From contig NZ_CP017718.1 in the NCBI RefSeq assembly GCF_001854405.1, positions 434,001-498,000 on the forward strand: a DNA stretch of 64,000 bases. The letters are read 5' to 3'. Shown piece after piece: positions 1-9,869 of the stretch (positions are counted from its first letter, which is position 1; the number at the start of each line of letters is the position of its first letter). Both the position numbers and the translations under genes were made by a program. The notes below the pieces were generated by a model. It did no database searches. It worked only from the letters and a program-made list of their open reading frames with translations, and was not told where the DNA came from. This stretch comes from Hyphomonas sp. Mor2 (GTDB taxonomy: Bacteria > Pseudomonadota > Alphaproteobacteria > Caulobacterales > Hyphomonadaceae).

Positions 1-373
1 GGCGCTCGTCTTCGGTCAGATGCATCCACACGGCATGCATGAGGATGAGATCAAACGTCTCCCCGCGCGCGATGACGTGAGGGATGTCTGGCAGGATATC
101 ATCCAGCCATTCAATCTCCGGTTCGGGATGGAGCACGGCGGCCCGCGTTCTCAGCGCATCGGTGGGCTCAACCGCCAGCACCGAATGCCCGAGCGAGGCA
201 AACCAGGCCGCATCGCGCCCGGTGCCCGCGCCAATGTCGAGAATGCGGGCAGGGGGCTCGGGAAAGAACTGCGCCCAGCGCGCGTGAATACCAGCCGGGT
301 CGCGGAACTCATAGCGCTCGAAAAGGCTATCGACTTCGTTGGCGTAGCCAGCGTTGGAAGCGCCGTCCGTCAC
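1..373 (-). CDS. Class I SAM-dependent methyltransferase, cut by window edge
   Basis: Only the first ~124 codons are in the window; the C-terminus lies beyond base 1. The translation holds a SAM-binding motif I ([17 protein letters not shown]), then an acidic loop (AVEPTD) and a [12 protein letters not shown] stretch like motif IV, as in Methyltransf_11/25 proteins. The start is GTG at 373. It overlaps the mutB stop codon (GTGA, 4 nt), so translation is probably coupled to mutB and this is the last visible gene of the mutase operon. The substrate is unknown. A small-molecule or protein target is possible, and nothing here decides it. Confidence 0.8.
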   Translation of the reverse strand, partial: MTDGASNAGYANEVDSLFERYEFRDPAGIHARWAQFFPEPPARILDIGAGTGRDAAWFASLGHSVLAVEPTDALRTRAAVLHPEPEIEWLDDILPDIPHVIARGETFDLILMHAVWMHLTEDER

Positions 374-2526
374 TCCGCCGCCCGCACACCGTCGCCTTCA
401 TCGCCAAGCGCTTCCAGCATCGCCACCGCGCAATCAGCAATCACGCTGCCGGGCGGGAAGATGGCCACGGCACCTGCCGCATAGAGGGCATCAAAGTCCT
501 GCGGTGGGATCACGCCGCCGACCATGATCTTGGTCGCCGCAGCGCCTTCATTGCCGAGCGCGCGTTTCAGCTCGGGCACCAGTGTCAGGTGACCGGCCGC
601 GAGTGACGAGGCGGCGACAATGTCCACGCCTGCAGCGCGCGCATCCTTGGCGGCTTCTTCCGGGGTCTGGAAGAGGGGGCCGATCTCGACCTCCCAGCCG
701 AGATCCATCAGCGCCGAGGCAACGACCTTCTGGCCGCGATCATGGCCGTCCTGGCCCATCTTGGCGATGTAGATTTTCGGGCGGCGGCCATGTTTGGCCT
801 CGAATGCCTCGGCCAGGCCGGTGGCTTCCTTGGCGCGTTCGGTGGTCTTCACCCCAGCGCCATAGACGCCTTTGATCGAGCGGATAACCGCCTTGTGGCG
901 GCCCTGGCTGCGCTCAACCGCTTCAGAGATTTCGCCGACCGTCGCCTTGGCGCGCGCGGCATCGACGGCCAGCGCCAGCAGGTTGCCTTCGGTGCCAGCC
1001 GCAGCGGTGGCGATCGCATCGAGCTTGGCTTCGACTTCGGCCTGGTCGCGGTCCGACTTCAGGCGCGCCAGCTTGTCGAGCTGCATCCGGCGGACAGTGG
1101 CATTGTCGACTTTCAGGACCGGGACTTCCTCTTCCTCGTCGAGCAGGAATTTGTTGACGCCGACCACGGTCTGTTCGCCGCTATCGATACGGGCCTGAGT
1201 GTTGGCCGCCGCTTCTTCGATGCGCAGTTTCGGAATGCCTTCCTCAATCGCTTTGCGCATCCCGCCCAGTTTCTCGACCTCAGCAATATGTTCCAGCGCC
1301 TTGGCGGCGAGGTCGTGGGTCAGGCGCTCGACATAATAAGAGCCGCCCCACGGGTCGATGGTCTGCGCGGCGCCGGCTTCCTGTTGCAGAAAGAGCTGCG
1401 TGTTGCGTGCGATCCGAGCCGAAAAATCGGTCGGCAGGGCGAGCGCTTCGTCGAACGCGTTTGTGTGCAGGCTCTGGGTCTGCCCGCCCGCCGCGGCGAT
1501 GGCTTCGAGGCAGGTGCGGACGACATTGTTGTAGACATCCTGCGCGGTCAGCGACCAACCAGAGGTCTGCGAGTGTGTGCGCAGCGAGGTGGATTTGGAA
1601 TTCTTCGGCGAGAATTCCTCGCTGACCAGTTTCGCCCAGATCAGACGCGCAGCCCGCATCTTGGCGACCTCCATGAACGTGTTCATGCCAATCGCCCAGA
1701 AGAAGCTGAGGCGCGGGGCGAACGCATCGACATCGAGGCCTGCGGCGACGCCCGCACGAATGTATTCGATGCCGTCTGCGATCGTGTAGGCGAGCTCCAG
1801 ATCCGCCGTCGCTCCGGCTTCCTGCATGTGATAGCCGGAAATCGAGATCGAGTTGAATTTCGGCATGTTCTGCGAGGTATAGGCAAAGATGTCCGAAATG
1901 ATCCGCATGCTCGGCTTGGGCGGATAGATATAGGTGTTGCGGACCATGAACTCTTTCAGAATGTCGTTCTGAATGGTGCCCGCGAGCTTTTCTGGCCCGA
2001 CGCCTTGCTCTTCAGCTGCAACGATATACAGCGCCATGATCGGCAGGACCGCACCGTTCATCGTCATCGAAACGGACATCTGATCGAGCGGAATCCCTGA
2101 GAACAGCGTGCGCATGTCATAGATGCTGTCGATGGCGACGCCCGCCATGCCGACATCGCCGCTCACGCGGACATGGTCGCTGTCATAACCGCGGTGGGTG
2201 GCAAGATCGAAGGCAACCGAGAGGCCTTTCTGACCCGCCGCCAGGTTGCGACGGTAGAAGGCGTTGGAATCTTCAGCGGTCGAGAAACCTGCATATTGGC
2301 GAACCGTCCATGGGCGCTGAGTGTACATGGTCGGGTAGGGACCACGTCCAAACGGTGCGAGACCGGGATAGTCATCGAGGAAGTCGAGATCCTTGGTGTC
2401 GGCCGCGCTGTACGCGCTGGCGAGGTCGATGCCTTCGGGGGTGGAGAGGGTCCGCGGACGGGTCGTGGCCTGACCGGGCTCGAGCGCGCCGAGATCGAGT
2501 TTGGTGAAATCAGGAAACTTGGTCAT
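370..2526 (-). CDS. mutB: Methylmalonyl-CoA mutase large (B12-binding) subunit
   Basis: Isomerises (R)-methylmalonyl-CoA and succinyl-CoA with adenosylcobalamin; cytoplasmic; last step of propionyl-CoA assimilation. The start at 2526 ([10 protein letters not shown]) gives 718 residues, the usual length for the catalytic subunit, whereas a longer open frame up to 2673 only runs into the preceding gene. The N-terminal half is the CoA-binding TIM barrel (for example [18 protein letters not shown]). The C-terminal Rossmann-like domain has the cobalamin signature DGHDRG at about residues 591-596. It overlaps the upstream secreted-protein gene by 17 nt and the downstream methyltransferase by 4 nt, which argues for one transcript and translational coupling. 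Identification is secure. Confidence 0.97.
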   Translation of the reverse strand: MTKFPDFTKLDLGALEPGQATTRPRTLSTPEGIDLASAYSAADTKDLDFLDDYPGLAPFGRGPYPTMYTQRPWTVRQYAGFSTAEDSNAFYRRNLAAGQKGLSVAFDLATHRGYDSDHVRVSGDVGMAGVAIDSIYDMRTLFSGIPLDQMSVSMTMNGAVLPIMALYIVAAEEQGVGPEKLAGTIQNDILKEFMVRNTYIYPPKPSMRIISDIFAYTSQNMPKFNSISISGYHMQEAGATADLELAYTIADGIEYIRAGVAAGLDVDAFAPRLSFFWAIGMNTFMEVAKMRAARLIWAKLVSEEFSPKNSKSTSLRTHSQTSGWSLTAQDVYNNVVRTCLEAIAAAGGQTQSLHTNAFDEALALPTDFSARIARNTQLFLQQEAGAAQTIDPWGGSYYVERLTHDLAAKALEHIAEVEKLGGMRKAIEEGIPKLRIEEAAANTQARIDSGEQTVVGVNKFLLDEEEEVPVLKVDNATVRRMQLDKLARLKSDRDQAEVEAKLDAIATAAAGTEGNLLALAVDAARAKATVGEISEAVERSQGRHKAVIRSIKGVYGAGVKTTERAKEATGLAEAFEAKHGRRPKIYIAKMGQDGHDRGQKVVASALMDLGWEVEIGPLFQTPEEAAKDARAAGVDIVAASSLAAGHLTLVPELKRALGNEGAAATKIMVGGVIPPQDFDALYAAGAVAIFPPGSVIADCAVAMLEALGDEGDGVRAAE

Positions 2527-3016
2527 GGGAAACTCGTTCACAATTATAGTTGCCGTTGGCATTCCAACGTTGAAACGAGCTGTCGGAGACTCGTTCGAGT
2601 GTGTATCGGTCGATTGAATGTAAAACATGCTGCCGTAGCGATTCCTTGTCGCCTTCCGACACTTCGATTCCATTCTTATGAAGGGTCAAAACTTCAAATG
2701 CCCCATAATGGAGGCTGAATTCTCCATTGGTGTTTGCCCACACGCCACTGCCGGAGCTGACAAGTGCGTAATGGCCTTGTCCGTAACGACCTCGTTCCGC
2801 GTCTGCGTTGAGTTCAACCCGAATGTCAAACGTCTGATCGGGTCGCAAATTCAAATGCTCGATATTGGAAATTTCCTTGATTGGATGGGCGCCGACAGCA
2901 TGTTGCATCGTACACTTCCACGCGCCCGCGAGGGAAGACTCAGCTGTCGGGTTTGCGCTCGCCATGCCAACAAAAACAGGTGCGCAGCAAAACAAGAAGG
3001 CCGCTCGGACGATCAT
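2510..3016 (-). CDS. Secreted protein of unknown function inside the mutase operon
   Basis: About 168 residues with an N-terminal signal peptide ([21 protein letters not shown], cleavage near ANP), so the mature protein is probably periplasmic. The mature part is a compact, mostly beta-like domain with two Cys (WKCTMQH and NYNCERV) that could form a disulphide. The family is not recognised. The ATG at 3016 overlaps the mutA stop as TGATG; a GTG at 3019 is an alternative start. A GGGGGTGA stretch in the mutA tail serves as ribosome binding site. The 3' end runs 17 nt into mutB. An exported protein between two cytoplasmic enzyme subunits is odd and its role cannot be inferred. Confidence 0.75.
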   Translation of the reverse strand: MIVRAAFLFCCAPVFVGMASANPTAESSLAGAWKCTMQHAVGAHPIKEISNIEHLNLRPDQTFDIRVELNADAERGRYGQGHYALVSSGSGVWANTNGEFSLHYGAFEVLTLHKNGIEVSEGDKESLRQHVLHSIDRYTLERVSDSSFQRWNANGNYNCERVSHDQVS

Positions 3017-4953
3017 CACTTCACCCCCAGTTCGGCTAGCGCGACGGATAGCTCGTGCACCACATCAGCGCCCATGAAGATCTGGCGATCGACCGCTTCC
3101 GCCTCAAGCTTGCCGGCGAGCCAGAGCGCGGCGACACCTGCGTCTTTCAAGGCCTTGGCGGCGTCCTCCGCAATTTCGGCATAGCGTTTGTCCGACCCGC
3201 ACAAGACGGCAATCTTGCAGCCGCTCGCGGTGAAGGCCGCAGCGAGCTCTGATGTGCTCTCAGGTGGGACGGGAGCCGCTTTTGCCTCGATTCCACCCGC
3301 GGCGAAGACGTTGCGGGCAAAGTCGGCGCGGGCGGTATGCTCAGCCAGCGGTCCCACAGTTGCGAGGAAGACGGACGGGCGCTTGCCCGTTGCCTCAAGA
3401 TGCGCCTCGGCCCGATCGCGCAGGTCTTCGAACGGCGAGGCGATTGAAATCCACGTCAGCGGGTCAGCTGTGGTGTCCTCGCCCATGCTGGCCTCAAAGT
3501 TCGGCAAGAGTGCGGTCAGGCCTGCCGGATCGACACCGTCGCCTGGCGGCGGTGAGGTTACCTCTGCAACGGGCGCAGCAATCTCCTCCAGGAGCGGGAA
3601 TTCACTGACGCCAGTGACCGGGACTTTGCGGCGGGCAATGTCCTTGAGCAAGGCGGCGCGTTTCTCGGCGATGCGCGCCTGCAGGCTCCCGGCGACCAGA
3701 CTGTCGATCAGGCCGCCTTCGCTTTCAATCGTCTGGAACTCGGCCCAGGCGGCGTCGGCAAGGTCTTCGGCCAGGGTTTCGGTGAACCAGGCGCCACCGC
3801 TCGGATCGGTGATCCGGCCGAGGCCGCTTTCTTCCATGGCCATGATCTGCGTATTGCGGGCGATCCGGCGGCCGAGCTCTTCGGGCACGCTGAAGCTCTC
3901 ATTGAAGGCCCGCACGGTGATCGCATCCGCGCCGCCTGTGGCGGCGGCGAAGCAGGCCGCGGTTCCGCGCAGCATGTTCACCCAGGCATCATAGCGGGTC
4001 AGCATGCGCGCGCTGGTCACGGCGTGCAGCTGCATTGGAAGGGGCTCCAGACCCAACGCCTCCTGCACGCGCGCCCAGAGACGGCGGGCCGCACGGAGCT
4101 TGGCGATGCCGATGCCATAATTGGCATCCACGGCAAGTCGGAACAGGATTTGCGGCGCGGCTTCAGCGGGCGGGAAACCCGCTTGATCGAGGCGCCGGAG
4201 CAGGTCCACCGCATTGGCCATCATGGTGCCCAGTTCCTGGGCTTCGCTGCCGCCACTTTCATGCACGGTTTGCGCTTCGACTTCGAGGCAAGTGGAAGCC
4301 GGGAATTCTGCGGCCAGTGCTTTAGCCAGCGCGGCCGTTTTCGCGATCGATGCCTCGATGCCGCCGCCAATCTTACCTGTCCGCATCAATTGCCGGATAG
4401 GCGAGATGTTGAAGGCCAGTTTCTGTGCCGACGGGTCGTCCTGTTCGCGGCCCCATAAAGCCAGCAAGGCGGCTGCGCTGGCGCCTGATCCGGCGCCGCG
4501 ATGCCCGAGTGAGATGGTTGCAAGATCCGCCCGGACGCCGTTCAGCGCGACGGTCAGTTGATGATAATCTGTGATGGTGCATCCCGATTGGCCAGAGCAT
4601 TCGATCGCCAGGTAAATGGAGCTCACACCCCGCTCGAGATCGCGCAGGATTTCGGTATTCGTCACCGCCGGGTCGGGATGCGAGAAGCTCTGACGAATGT
4701 CCCAGGGCAGATAGTGATCGGTTTCTTCTTTAGCCCCGCGAAGATAGGGCGCTGCGCCTGGGCCCCCTCGCGGGTCAGCGCTGCTGGCAAAGTCCGTCTC
4801 GCGGTAGAGGGGATGGATCTTGATGCCGTCGCGCGTCTGACGCGTAATGCGCTCAATGCCGCCCCCCTTGAGGGCTTTCTCGACCGCCGCGAGCCAATCC
4901 GTTTCGGTCGCCTCTTCGAACCCGTTCGACAGTGAAAGTGTGCCATCCGCCAT
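3016..4953 (-). CDS. mutA: Methylmalonyl-CoA mutase small (non-B12-binding) subunit
   Basis: 645 residues, the normal size of the small subunit that pairs with MutB in the heterodimeric mutase. It keeps the mutase barrel signatures (IARNTQIMAMEESGLGRITDPSGGAWF) but lacks the DxHxxG cobalamin motif in its C-terminal domain, where the sequence reads VFLATVGPLAEHTARADFA, as expected for this subunit. The start is supported by GAGG upstream of ATG 4953. It is the first gene of the minus-strand operon and its stop is fused to the start of the next gene. A 182-bp gap to the divergent monooxygenase gene carries a palindromic operator candidate. Confidence 0.95.
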   Translation of the reverse strand: MADGTLSLSNGFEEATETDWLAAVEKALKGGGIERITRQTRDGIKIHPLYRETDFASSADPRGGPGAAPYLRGAKEETDHYLPWDIRQSFSHPDPAVTNTEILRDLERGVSSIYLAIECSGQSGCTITDYHQLTVALNGVRADLATISLGHRGAGSGASAAALLALWGREQDDPSAQKLAFNISPIRQLMRTGKIGGGIEASIAKTAALAKALAAEFPASTCLEVEAQTVHESGGSEAQELGTMMANAVDLLRRLDQAGFPPAEAAPQILFRLAVDANYGIGIAKLRAARRLWARVQEALGLEPLPMQLHAVTSARMLTRYDAWVNMLRGTAACFAAATGGADAITVRAFNESFSVPEELGRRIARNTQIMAMEESGLGRITDPSGGAWFTETLAEDLADAAWAEFQTIESEGGLIDSLVAGSLQARIAEKRAALLKDIARRKVPVTGVSEFPLLEEIAAPVAEVTSPPPGDGVDPAGLTALLPNFEASMGEDTTADPLTWISIASPFEDLRDRAEAHLEATGKRPSVFLATVGPLAEHTARADFARNVFAAGGIEAKAAPVPPESTSELAAAFTASGCKIAVLCGSDKRYAEIAEDAAKALKDAGVAALWLAGKLEAEAVDRQIFMGADVVHELSVALAELGVK

Positions 4954-5095
4954 ATTGGAAAACCTCGCAGAAATCTCTCATCGCGGATGTGACCCAGTGC
5001 GCTGCGACTGGCAAGCATTCCGCCAGGGCAATTTACGCCCCGAACCACAGAGATACCGTATGGGAAGGGCTTGTCTATTGTCGGCTCAAGGTTAG

Positions 5096-5107
5096 GTTAG
5101 CGCTAAC
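5096..5107. promoter_or_regulatory. Perfect 12-bp palindrome, LacI-type operator candidate
   Basis: GTTAGCGCTAAC is a perfect palindrome centred on CG, in the divergent gap between mutA and the monooxygenase gene, 28 nt before the latter's ATG. Palindromes with an AGCGCT core are typical of LacI-family operators; which regulator binds here is inference, and no LacI gene lies in the window. Confidence 0.5.
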
Positions 5108-5135
5108 GTAAACGGCAAGTATTGGAAGATTTCCC

Positions 5136-6122
5136 ATGGCGCTCCCTCCCGTTCTGCAAAATCTGCGCATTCCCGTGATTGGCAGCCCGCTCTTCATCAT
5201 TTCAAACCCCGACCTGGTCATCGCACAATGCAAAGCTGGGATCGTCGGATCCTTCCCGTCGCTCAATGCGCGGCCCGAAGCTCAACTGGACGAATGGCTG
5301 GACCGGATCACGACCGAGCTGGCCGAATATGACGCCAAGAATCCTGACCGGCCATCGGCGCCGTTCGCCGTCAATCAGATCGTTCACAAGACCAATAACC
5401 GCCTCGATCATGATGTTGAGATGTGTGTGAAGTACAAAGTCCCGATTGTCATCACATCGCTGGGGGCAAGAACGGAAGTGAATGATGCGATCCATTCTTA
5501 TGGCGGCATCGTCCTTCACGACATCATCAACGCCATCTTCGCCCGCAAGGCGCTGGACAAGGGCGCCGATGGACTGATCGCGGTCGCCGCGGGCGCCGGC
5601 GGCCATGCGGGCACGATCTCACCCCTCGCGCTGATCCAGGACATTCGCGAGTTCTTTGACGGACCCCTCGCCTTGTCAGGCGCCATGGGCAATGGCGGCG
5701 CGGTCGCCGCGGCGCAGGCCATGGGCGCGGACCTCGGCTATATCGGATCGGCGTTTATCTCGTGCGACGAGGCGAATGCGGTCGACGGCTACAAAGACAT
5801 GATCGTCGAGAGCGATGCCAAGGACATTGTCTACTCCAATCTGTTCACCGGCGTGCATGGCAATTATCTCGCCCCATCCATCGCTCAAGCGGGGCTCGAT
5901 CCAAACGATCTCCCGGAAAGTGATCCGAGTGCGATGAACTTTGGCTCTGGCGGCAACCAGAAGTCCAAGGCCTGGCGCGATATCTGGGGCTGCGGGCAAG
6001 GGATTGGCGCGGTCAAATCCAGAATGAGTACAGCGGAGTTCGTCGACAAGCTGGAAGCCGAATACATTGCCGCCATCGACGCGCTGCAAAACCGACGCGC
6101 GTTCAGCATGGCCGACGCCTAG
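5136..6122 (+). CDS. Nitronate monooxygenase family protein (2-nitropropane dioxygenase-like)
   Basis: 328 residues forming an FMN-binding TIM barrel of the NMO/NPD family. The N-terminus has LRIPVIGSPLFIISNPDLVIAQ. The phosphate-binding AAGAGGHAG lies near residues 151-159, followed by LSGAMGNGGAVAAAQAMGAD and the second FMN-binding stretch YIGSAFI. Family members oxidise alkyl nitronates such as propionate-3-nitronate, but many homologues have other or unknown substrates. Divergence from the methylmalonyl-CoA mutase operon across a shared operator is suggestive of a propionate link, since propionate-3-nitronate is a propionate analogue; that is inference only. Confidence 0.88.
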   Translation: MALPPVLQNLRIPVIGSPLFIISNPDLVIAQCKAGIVGSFPSLNARPEAQLDEWLDRITTELAEYDAKNPDRPSAPFAVNQIVHKTNNRLDHDVEMCVKYKVPIVITSLGARTEVNDAIHSYGGIVLHDIINAIFARKALDKGADGLIAVAAGAGGHAGTISPLALIQDIREFFDGPLALSGAMGNGGAVAAAQAMGADLGYIGSAFISCDEANAVDGYKDMIVESDAKDIVYSNLFTGVHGNYLAPSIAQAGLDPNDLPESDPSAMNFGSGGNQKSKAWRDIWGCGQGIGAVKSRMSTAEFVDKLEAEYIAAIDALQNRRAFSMADA

Positions 6123-6203
6123 CGTTCGATCCCGCGCGAATTCAACGCGTTCTTTTGAAGCCTATCCTTTGCTTGACCAATGAGCAGAGGATGGGCTTTT
6201 TTG

Positions 6204-6674
6204 ATGACAGATCTGGTGGGTATCGCAGCCAGCGCAGCCGGGGGCGGTGTATTCGGTGTGCTCGGCACGGCGCTGGGGCGCGTGGCAGCCTATTTTGAGC
6301 GGCGCCAATCGATCGCGCATGAGGAAAGACGATGGCACCATGAAGTCAAGCTGCTTGAGATGCAGCGCCTGGCTGCCGCCGCAGAATCGGAAGCAGAGCT
6401 CGCGCTTGAACACGCCGAAGGCCGCTGGGCCGGGCTGCAGGCCAGTCTGAATGCTGATGCGGCCGTCCGTTCCAGCTATAAATGGGTGGATGCCATCCGC
6501 GGCCTGACGCGGCCACTGCTCACCCTGCTCTTGTGGAGCATCACGACCCTGATCTGGTTTTCGGCCGATCTCGCCAATCGCGGCAATATCACCGAAACCG
6601 CGACCTTTGCTGCCACGGCTGCAACGCTTTGGTGGTTCGGCGATCGCAGCGCTGGAGCGAAACAAGGCGGATGA
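6204..6674 (+). CDS. Small membrane protein resembling GTA_holin_3TM holins
   Basis: About 156 residues from ATG 6204 (MTDLVGIAAS), which has AGAGGA upstream; an ATG at 6180 in the same frame has no ribosome binding site. It has a glycine-rich N-terminal hydrophobic segment (AAGGGVFGVLGTALG), a charged helical middle (ERRQSIAHEERRWHHEVKL), then two hydrophobic segments (TRPLLTLLLWSITTLIWF and TFAATAATLWWFGDRS). This topology and the late WWFGDRS motif resemble holins of phage and gene transfer agents. No other phage or GTA gene is nearby, so the lysis role is tentative. A strong terminator follows directly. Confidence 0.6.
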   Translation: MTDLVGIAASAAGGGVFGVLGTALGRVAAYFERRQSIAHEERRWHHEVKLLEMQRLAAAAESEAELALEHAEGRWAGLQASLNADAAVRSSYKWVDAIRGLTRPLLTLLLWSITTLIWFSADLANRGNITETATFAATAATLWWFGDRSAGAKQGG

Positions 6675-6677
6675 AAA

Positions 6678-6705
6678 AAAGGGCGGCTCCGCGGAGCCGC
6701 CCTTT
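6678..6705. terminator. Bidirectional rho-independent terminator
   Basis: A perfect inverted repeat (AAAGGGCGGCTCC / GGAGCCGCCCTTT) flanked by A-runs on the left and T-runs on the right lies between the convergent holin-like and TonB receptor genes, so it can stop transcription from both sides. Confidence 0.9.
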
Positions 6706-6725
6706 CGAGTTCGGATTTGATTGTC

Positions 6726-9700
6726 TTAGAAGCGCTTAGACACAGCAACGAAGACTTGGCGACCGACGCGGTCATAGCCGACGCCCACAGGGACGTTACG
6801 GAGATCCTGGCTAAATCCACCAGCATCTTCGTCGACCCGTGGTGGGTCCTGATCCAGAAGGTTCTGGACACCCAGACGGACTTCCCAGTCACCACCGTCA
6901 TATCCGACAGAAACGTCGTGATAGAAGGTGTCGTCGACACCGAAACAGTCGGTGACGCGGAACGATGCGGTACCGTTCGGGTCTTCCGCAGACGTTACAC
7001 AGTTGTTTGGAATGTCTGCGTCATCTTCCTGGATCTGGTCACCGATCATGCGGGTCTGCCAGAACACATCGAAGTCGCCGATGTTCAGACGCTGGAAGAC
7101 AGTCGCACGCCATTCTGGGTTGCCGATCCAACCAGTCTCATCGTTGAGAACTGCAGGAGCGCCTGGCAGAATGATGGTTTCGCTGATCTCTTCAGTCTTC
7201 GTGGCCTGACCGTTGAATGAGTAGCTCATTTCCTGGCCAAGTGCGGTGAAGTCTGTGTTGAACAGGACGTTGAAGTCCCAACCATTGGCGTTTTCTTGAG
7301 CGATATTGAACGGCGTGGCGTCAATCTCGTTCAGGAAGCCAGTGTTTGGATCCCGCAGGCGACGTGTACAGAACGGATCGTTCGGGAAGTTCTGCGATGT
7401 GTAGCACTCGCCAACCAGGAAGTTGGCACTTGGCTCAAACACAGACCCTTCGATCTCGATGTTCCAGTAGGTTGCGCTGAACTGCAGATCGAACGAGTCG
7501 AAGAATGGCTGCTCAACAACGAAGCCGTAAGAGTAAGATGTGGACTCTTCTGGGTCGAGGCCAATGTTACCCGCGCTGAATGTCTCAACCGTACCGGTAT
7601 TGATACCGATGGCGAGAGAGAACGGATCCAGACCTTCCAACTGACAGTTGGAAATTACGTCAGGGTTACGACCGTCCAGGTCACCAATGCCGTCGCCGTC
7701 ATTGTCCGGACCTGGTGTGTAGGCGTCAAGCGTACCGTCGCCGTCTGTATCAGACGTCGCCAGGGTTGGCACCTCACATGGGTCGGTCACAGCCGCGAAC
7801 GACGATTGACCAGCGAGGAACAGTTCCCGCAGGTTTGGCGCACGGAACGATGTGCCATACGTACCACGGATGGTCAGGAAGTCAGTTGGCTCATAGCGCA
7901 GCTTGGCCGCGTAGGTTGAGTTCTGACCGTAGAATTCGTGCTCGACCAGACGTCCAGCCAGTTCGAATTCCAGGTTATGCACGAGTGGCTGGTCCTTCAT
8001 CACCGGAACAACCAATTCGCCGAAGACTTCGGCCAGGTCCACGTTACCGCTGGTTGGACGGTCAACGAAGAAGCCTGAACCCAGACCGCGAGCGGTCACG
8101 TCATCAGAGCGTGTATCGATCGCATCTTCACGCCATTCGACACCGATCAGGCCTTGGACAGGACCGGCTGGCAGTTGGAAGATTGGACCCGTGGCATAAC
8201 CACCGAAGATGATCTCGTCCACGAATGTGGTCGAGCTACGCGAGCCAGACAGGTAGTCAAGCAGACGTGGATCTTCGAATTCCGGCTCGCTGCCATCGAC
8301 AGGGTAAAGACCCCCGAAGAATGGGTTGAACGGGATACATGGCTCAAGCGATTCGCCTGGGCTGAAGGGTGCGTTCGGGTTTGGCGTAGGGGCACAAACA
8401 ATCGCACCGGTTGCCGGATCGACCACTGTGTTCAGAGACCGGATGAGGTTCTCTTCCAGGATCACGCCGCGAGACGAGTAGCCTTGCGAACGGGTGTAAC
8501 CGCCGAAGAGTTCATAGTCCCAGTCACCAAGACCGTCGAACAGGAAGCCAAGATCACCGCGCAGGCCAACCAAGCCGCGATACTGAGTCAGCTCTGATTC
8601 AACGCCGTTAGGAGTCGGGTCGATCGGACGCATGGTGAAGTTTGACGTTGGGCCAGCGCCGCCAATCAGGAATCCAGAGGTCTGGATGAATGGATTGTTT
8701 GGCTGGATCGCAGCGTCGATCACACCTGGGCGACCTTCGAACTGAGACTGACGGTTAGACAGGCTGAATTCCATGAACACTTCAGTCCCTGGAATTGGAT
8801 CGAGATCCATCTTACCGGTTGCGAAGATTGCAGCACGTTGGAAGCTTGGTGTGTACTGCAGGTTCTCGTTCCGGCGGACCGAGTTGAAGTACAGACCGTT
8901 GAAGTTGCCACCGAGGTTTGCAAGTTCAAAGTTCGGGATCCCCGCAGCTGGGTTCGTCGTGCCTTCACGGCCGAGCAGGATCGCGCCAAATGGGAACGCT
9001 GCAAAGCTTTGAGACTGGCTACCCGTGCCGAGCTCCATGCCTTCGTCAGTGATGTCGACGGAACCACAGATTTGCTGACCAGCAAAGTCAGGCCAGTTGT
9101 CAGCGCGTGCTTCAGTCCGCATCCAGTCGCGGCTACAGGCGCTCATTTCTTCCTGGCGGAAATATTCACCAGAAATCACGAAATTCGCGCTGTCATTCTC
9201 GACACCAGCAATGAAGTTCAAACGAGAAGATTCACCACCAGGCTCGAGCGACTGGTTGATGTTGCCGCCGATTTCGAGGCCGGTAAACTCATCCTTGAGG
9301 ATGATGTTCACAACACCCGCAACAGCGTCAGAACCGTAAACGGAGGACGCGCCATCAAGCAGGATTTCGTTGCGCTCGACCATCGAGCTTGGAATCAAGC
9401 TGACATCCGGGAATGAAGGCGCGCCTTCGATACCGGCTGGAGCATAACGACGACCATTGATCAGGATCAAGGTACGCTCTGGGTCGAGGCCACGCAGACC
9501 GATCGATTGAGCACCCGGGCCAGCGTCTGATACGAATGATGCGTTGAATTGTTGGTCAAGCTGGGCACCTTGAACAACGGACGAGGTCCGCAGCGCTTCA
9601 GCGAGGTCCAGAAAACCCGCATCGGCGATGGTTTCGCCGTCGAGCACCTGTACTGGCGACGTTGATGTGAACGAGTTACGTGCAATCCGCGAACCGGTCA

Positions 9701-9869
9701 CGACAACTTTCTCTTGCCGTGCTTCGTCAGCGTCAGACACTTCCTCGATTACTGTAACGTCTTCATCGACAACTTCTTGCGCGACCGCAGCGCCGGTCCA
9801 CAGACCGCCCGCAGCGCCGGCAAGAAGCGTCGTTGCAAATAGCTTCTTCTTGAGAAGATCATTAGCCAT
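6726..9869 (-). CDS. TonB-dependent outer membrane receptor
   Basis: 1047 residues. Signal peptide (LLKKKLFATTLLAGAAGGLW, cleavage near AVAQ), then a plug domain at about residues 55-190 (SPVQVLDGETIADAGFLDLAEALR; GLRGLDPERTLILINGRRYAP; DGASSVYGSDAVAGVVNIIL) and a 22-strand-type barrel ending in the aromatic VFVAVSKRF, as outer membrane proteins do. Transports an unknown ligand using TonB-ExbBD energy. Around residues 705-730 an extracellular loop carries calcium-binding-like aspartate repeats (DTDGDGTLD, DNDGDGIGDLDG), typical of thrombospondin type 3 motifs and unusual in such receptors. GGAGGA precedes the start. No partner uptake genes are adjacent, so the substrate is open. Confidence 0.95.
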   Translation of the reverse strand: MANDLLKKKLFATTLLAGAAGGLWTGAAVAQEVVDEDVTVIEEVSDADEARQEKVVVTGSRIARNSFTSTSPVQVLDGETIADAGFLDLAEALRTSSVVQGAQLDQQFNASFVSDAGPGAQSIGLRGLDPERTLILINGRRYAPAGIEGAPSFPDVSLIPSSMVERNEILLDGASSVYGSDAVAGVVNIILKDEFTGLEIGGNINQSLEPGGESSRLNFIAGVENDSANFVISGEYFRQEEMSACSRDWMRTEARADNWPDFAGQQICGSVDITDEGMELGTGSQSQSFAAFPFGAILLGREGTTNPAAGIPNFELANLGGNFNGLYFNSVRRNENLQYTPSFQRAAIFATGKMDLDPIPGTEVFMEFSLSNRQSQFEGRPGVIDAAIQPNNPFIQTSGFLIGGAGPTSNFTMRPIDPTPNGVESELTQYRGLVGLRGDLGFLFDGLGDWDYELFGGYTRSQGYSSRGVILEENLIRSLNTVVDPATGAIVCAPTPNPNAPFSPGESLEPCIPFNPFFGGLYPVDGSEPEFEDPRLLDYLSGSRSSTTFVDEIIFGGYATGPIFQLPAGPVQGLIGVEWREDAIDTRSDDVTARGLGSGFFVDRPTSGNVDLAEVFGELVVPVMKDQPLVHNLEFELAGRLVEHEFYGQNSTYAAKLRYEPTDFLTIRGTYGTSFRAPNLRELFLAGQSSFAAVTDPCEVPTLATSDTDGDGTLDAYTPGPDNDGDGIGDLDGRNPDVISNCQLEGLDPFSLAIGINTGTVETFSAGNIGLDPEESTSYSYGFVVEQPFFDSFDLQFSATYWNIEIEGSVFEPSANFLVGECYTSQNFPNDPFCTRRLRDPNTGFLNEIDATPFNIAQENANGWDFNVLFNTDFTALGQEMSYSFNGQATKTEEISETIILPGAPAVLNDETGWIGNPEWRATVFQRLNIGDFDVFWQTRMIGDQIQEDDADIPNNCVTSAEDPNGTASFRVTDCFGVDDTFYHDVSVGYDGGDWEVRLGVQNLLDQDPPRVDEDAGGFSQDLRNVPVGVGYDRVGRQVFVAVSKRF

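Noticed and set aside
742-2100. 452-residue plus-strand frame within mutB
   Set aside because: Shadow of the mutase coding strand; no domain or start signal.
6204-6674. Remnant prophage or gene transfer agent cluster
   Set aside because: A single holin-like gene without capsid, terminase, tail or integrase genes nearby is not enough.
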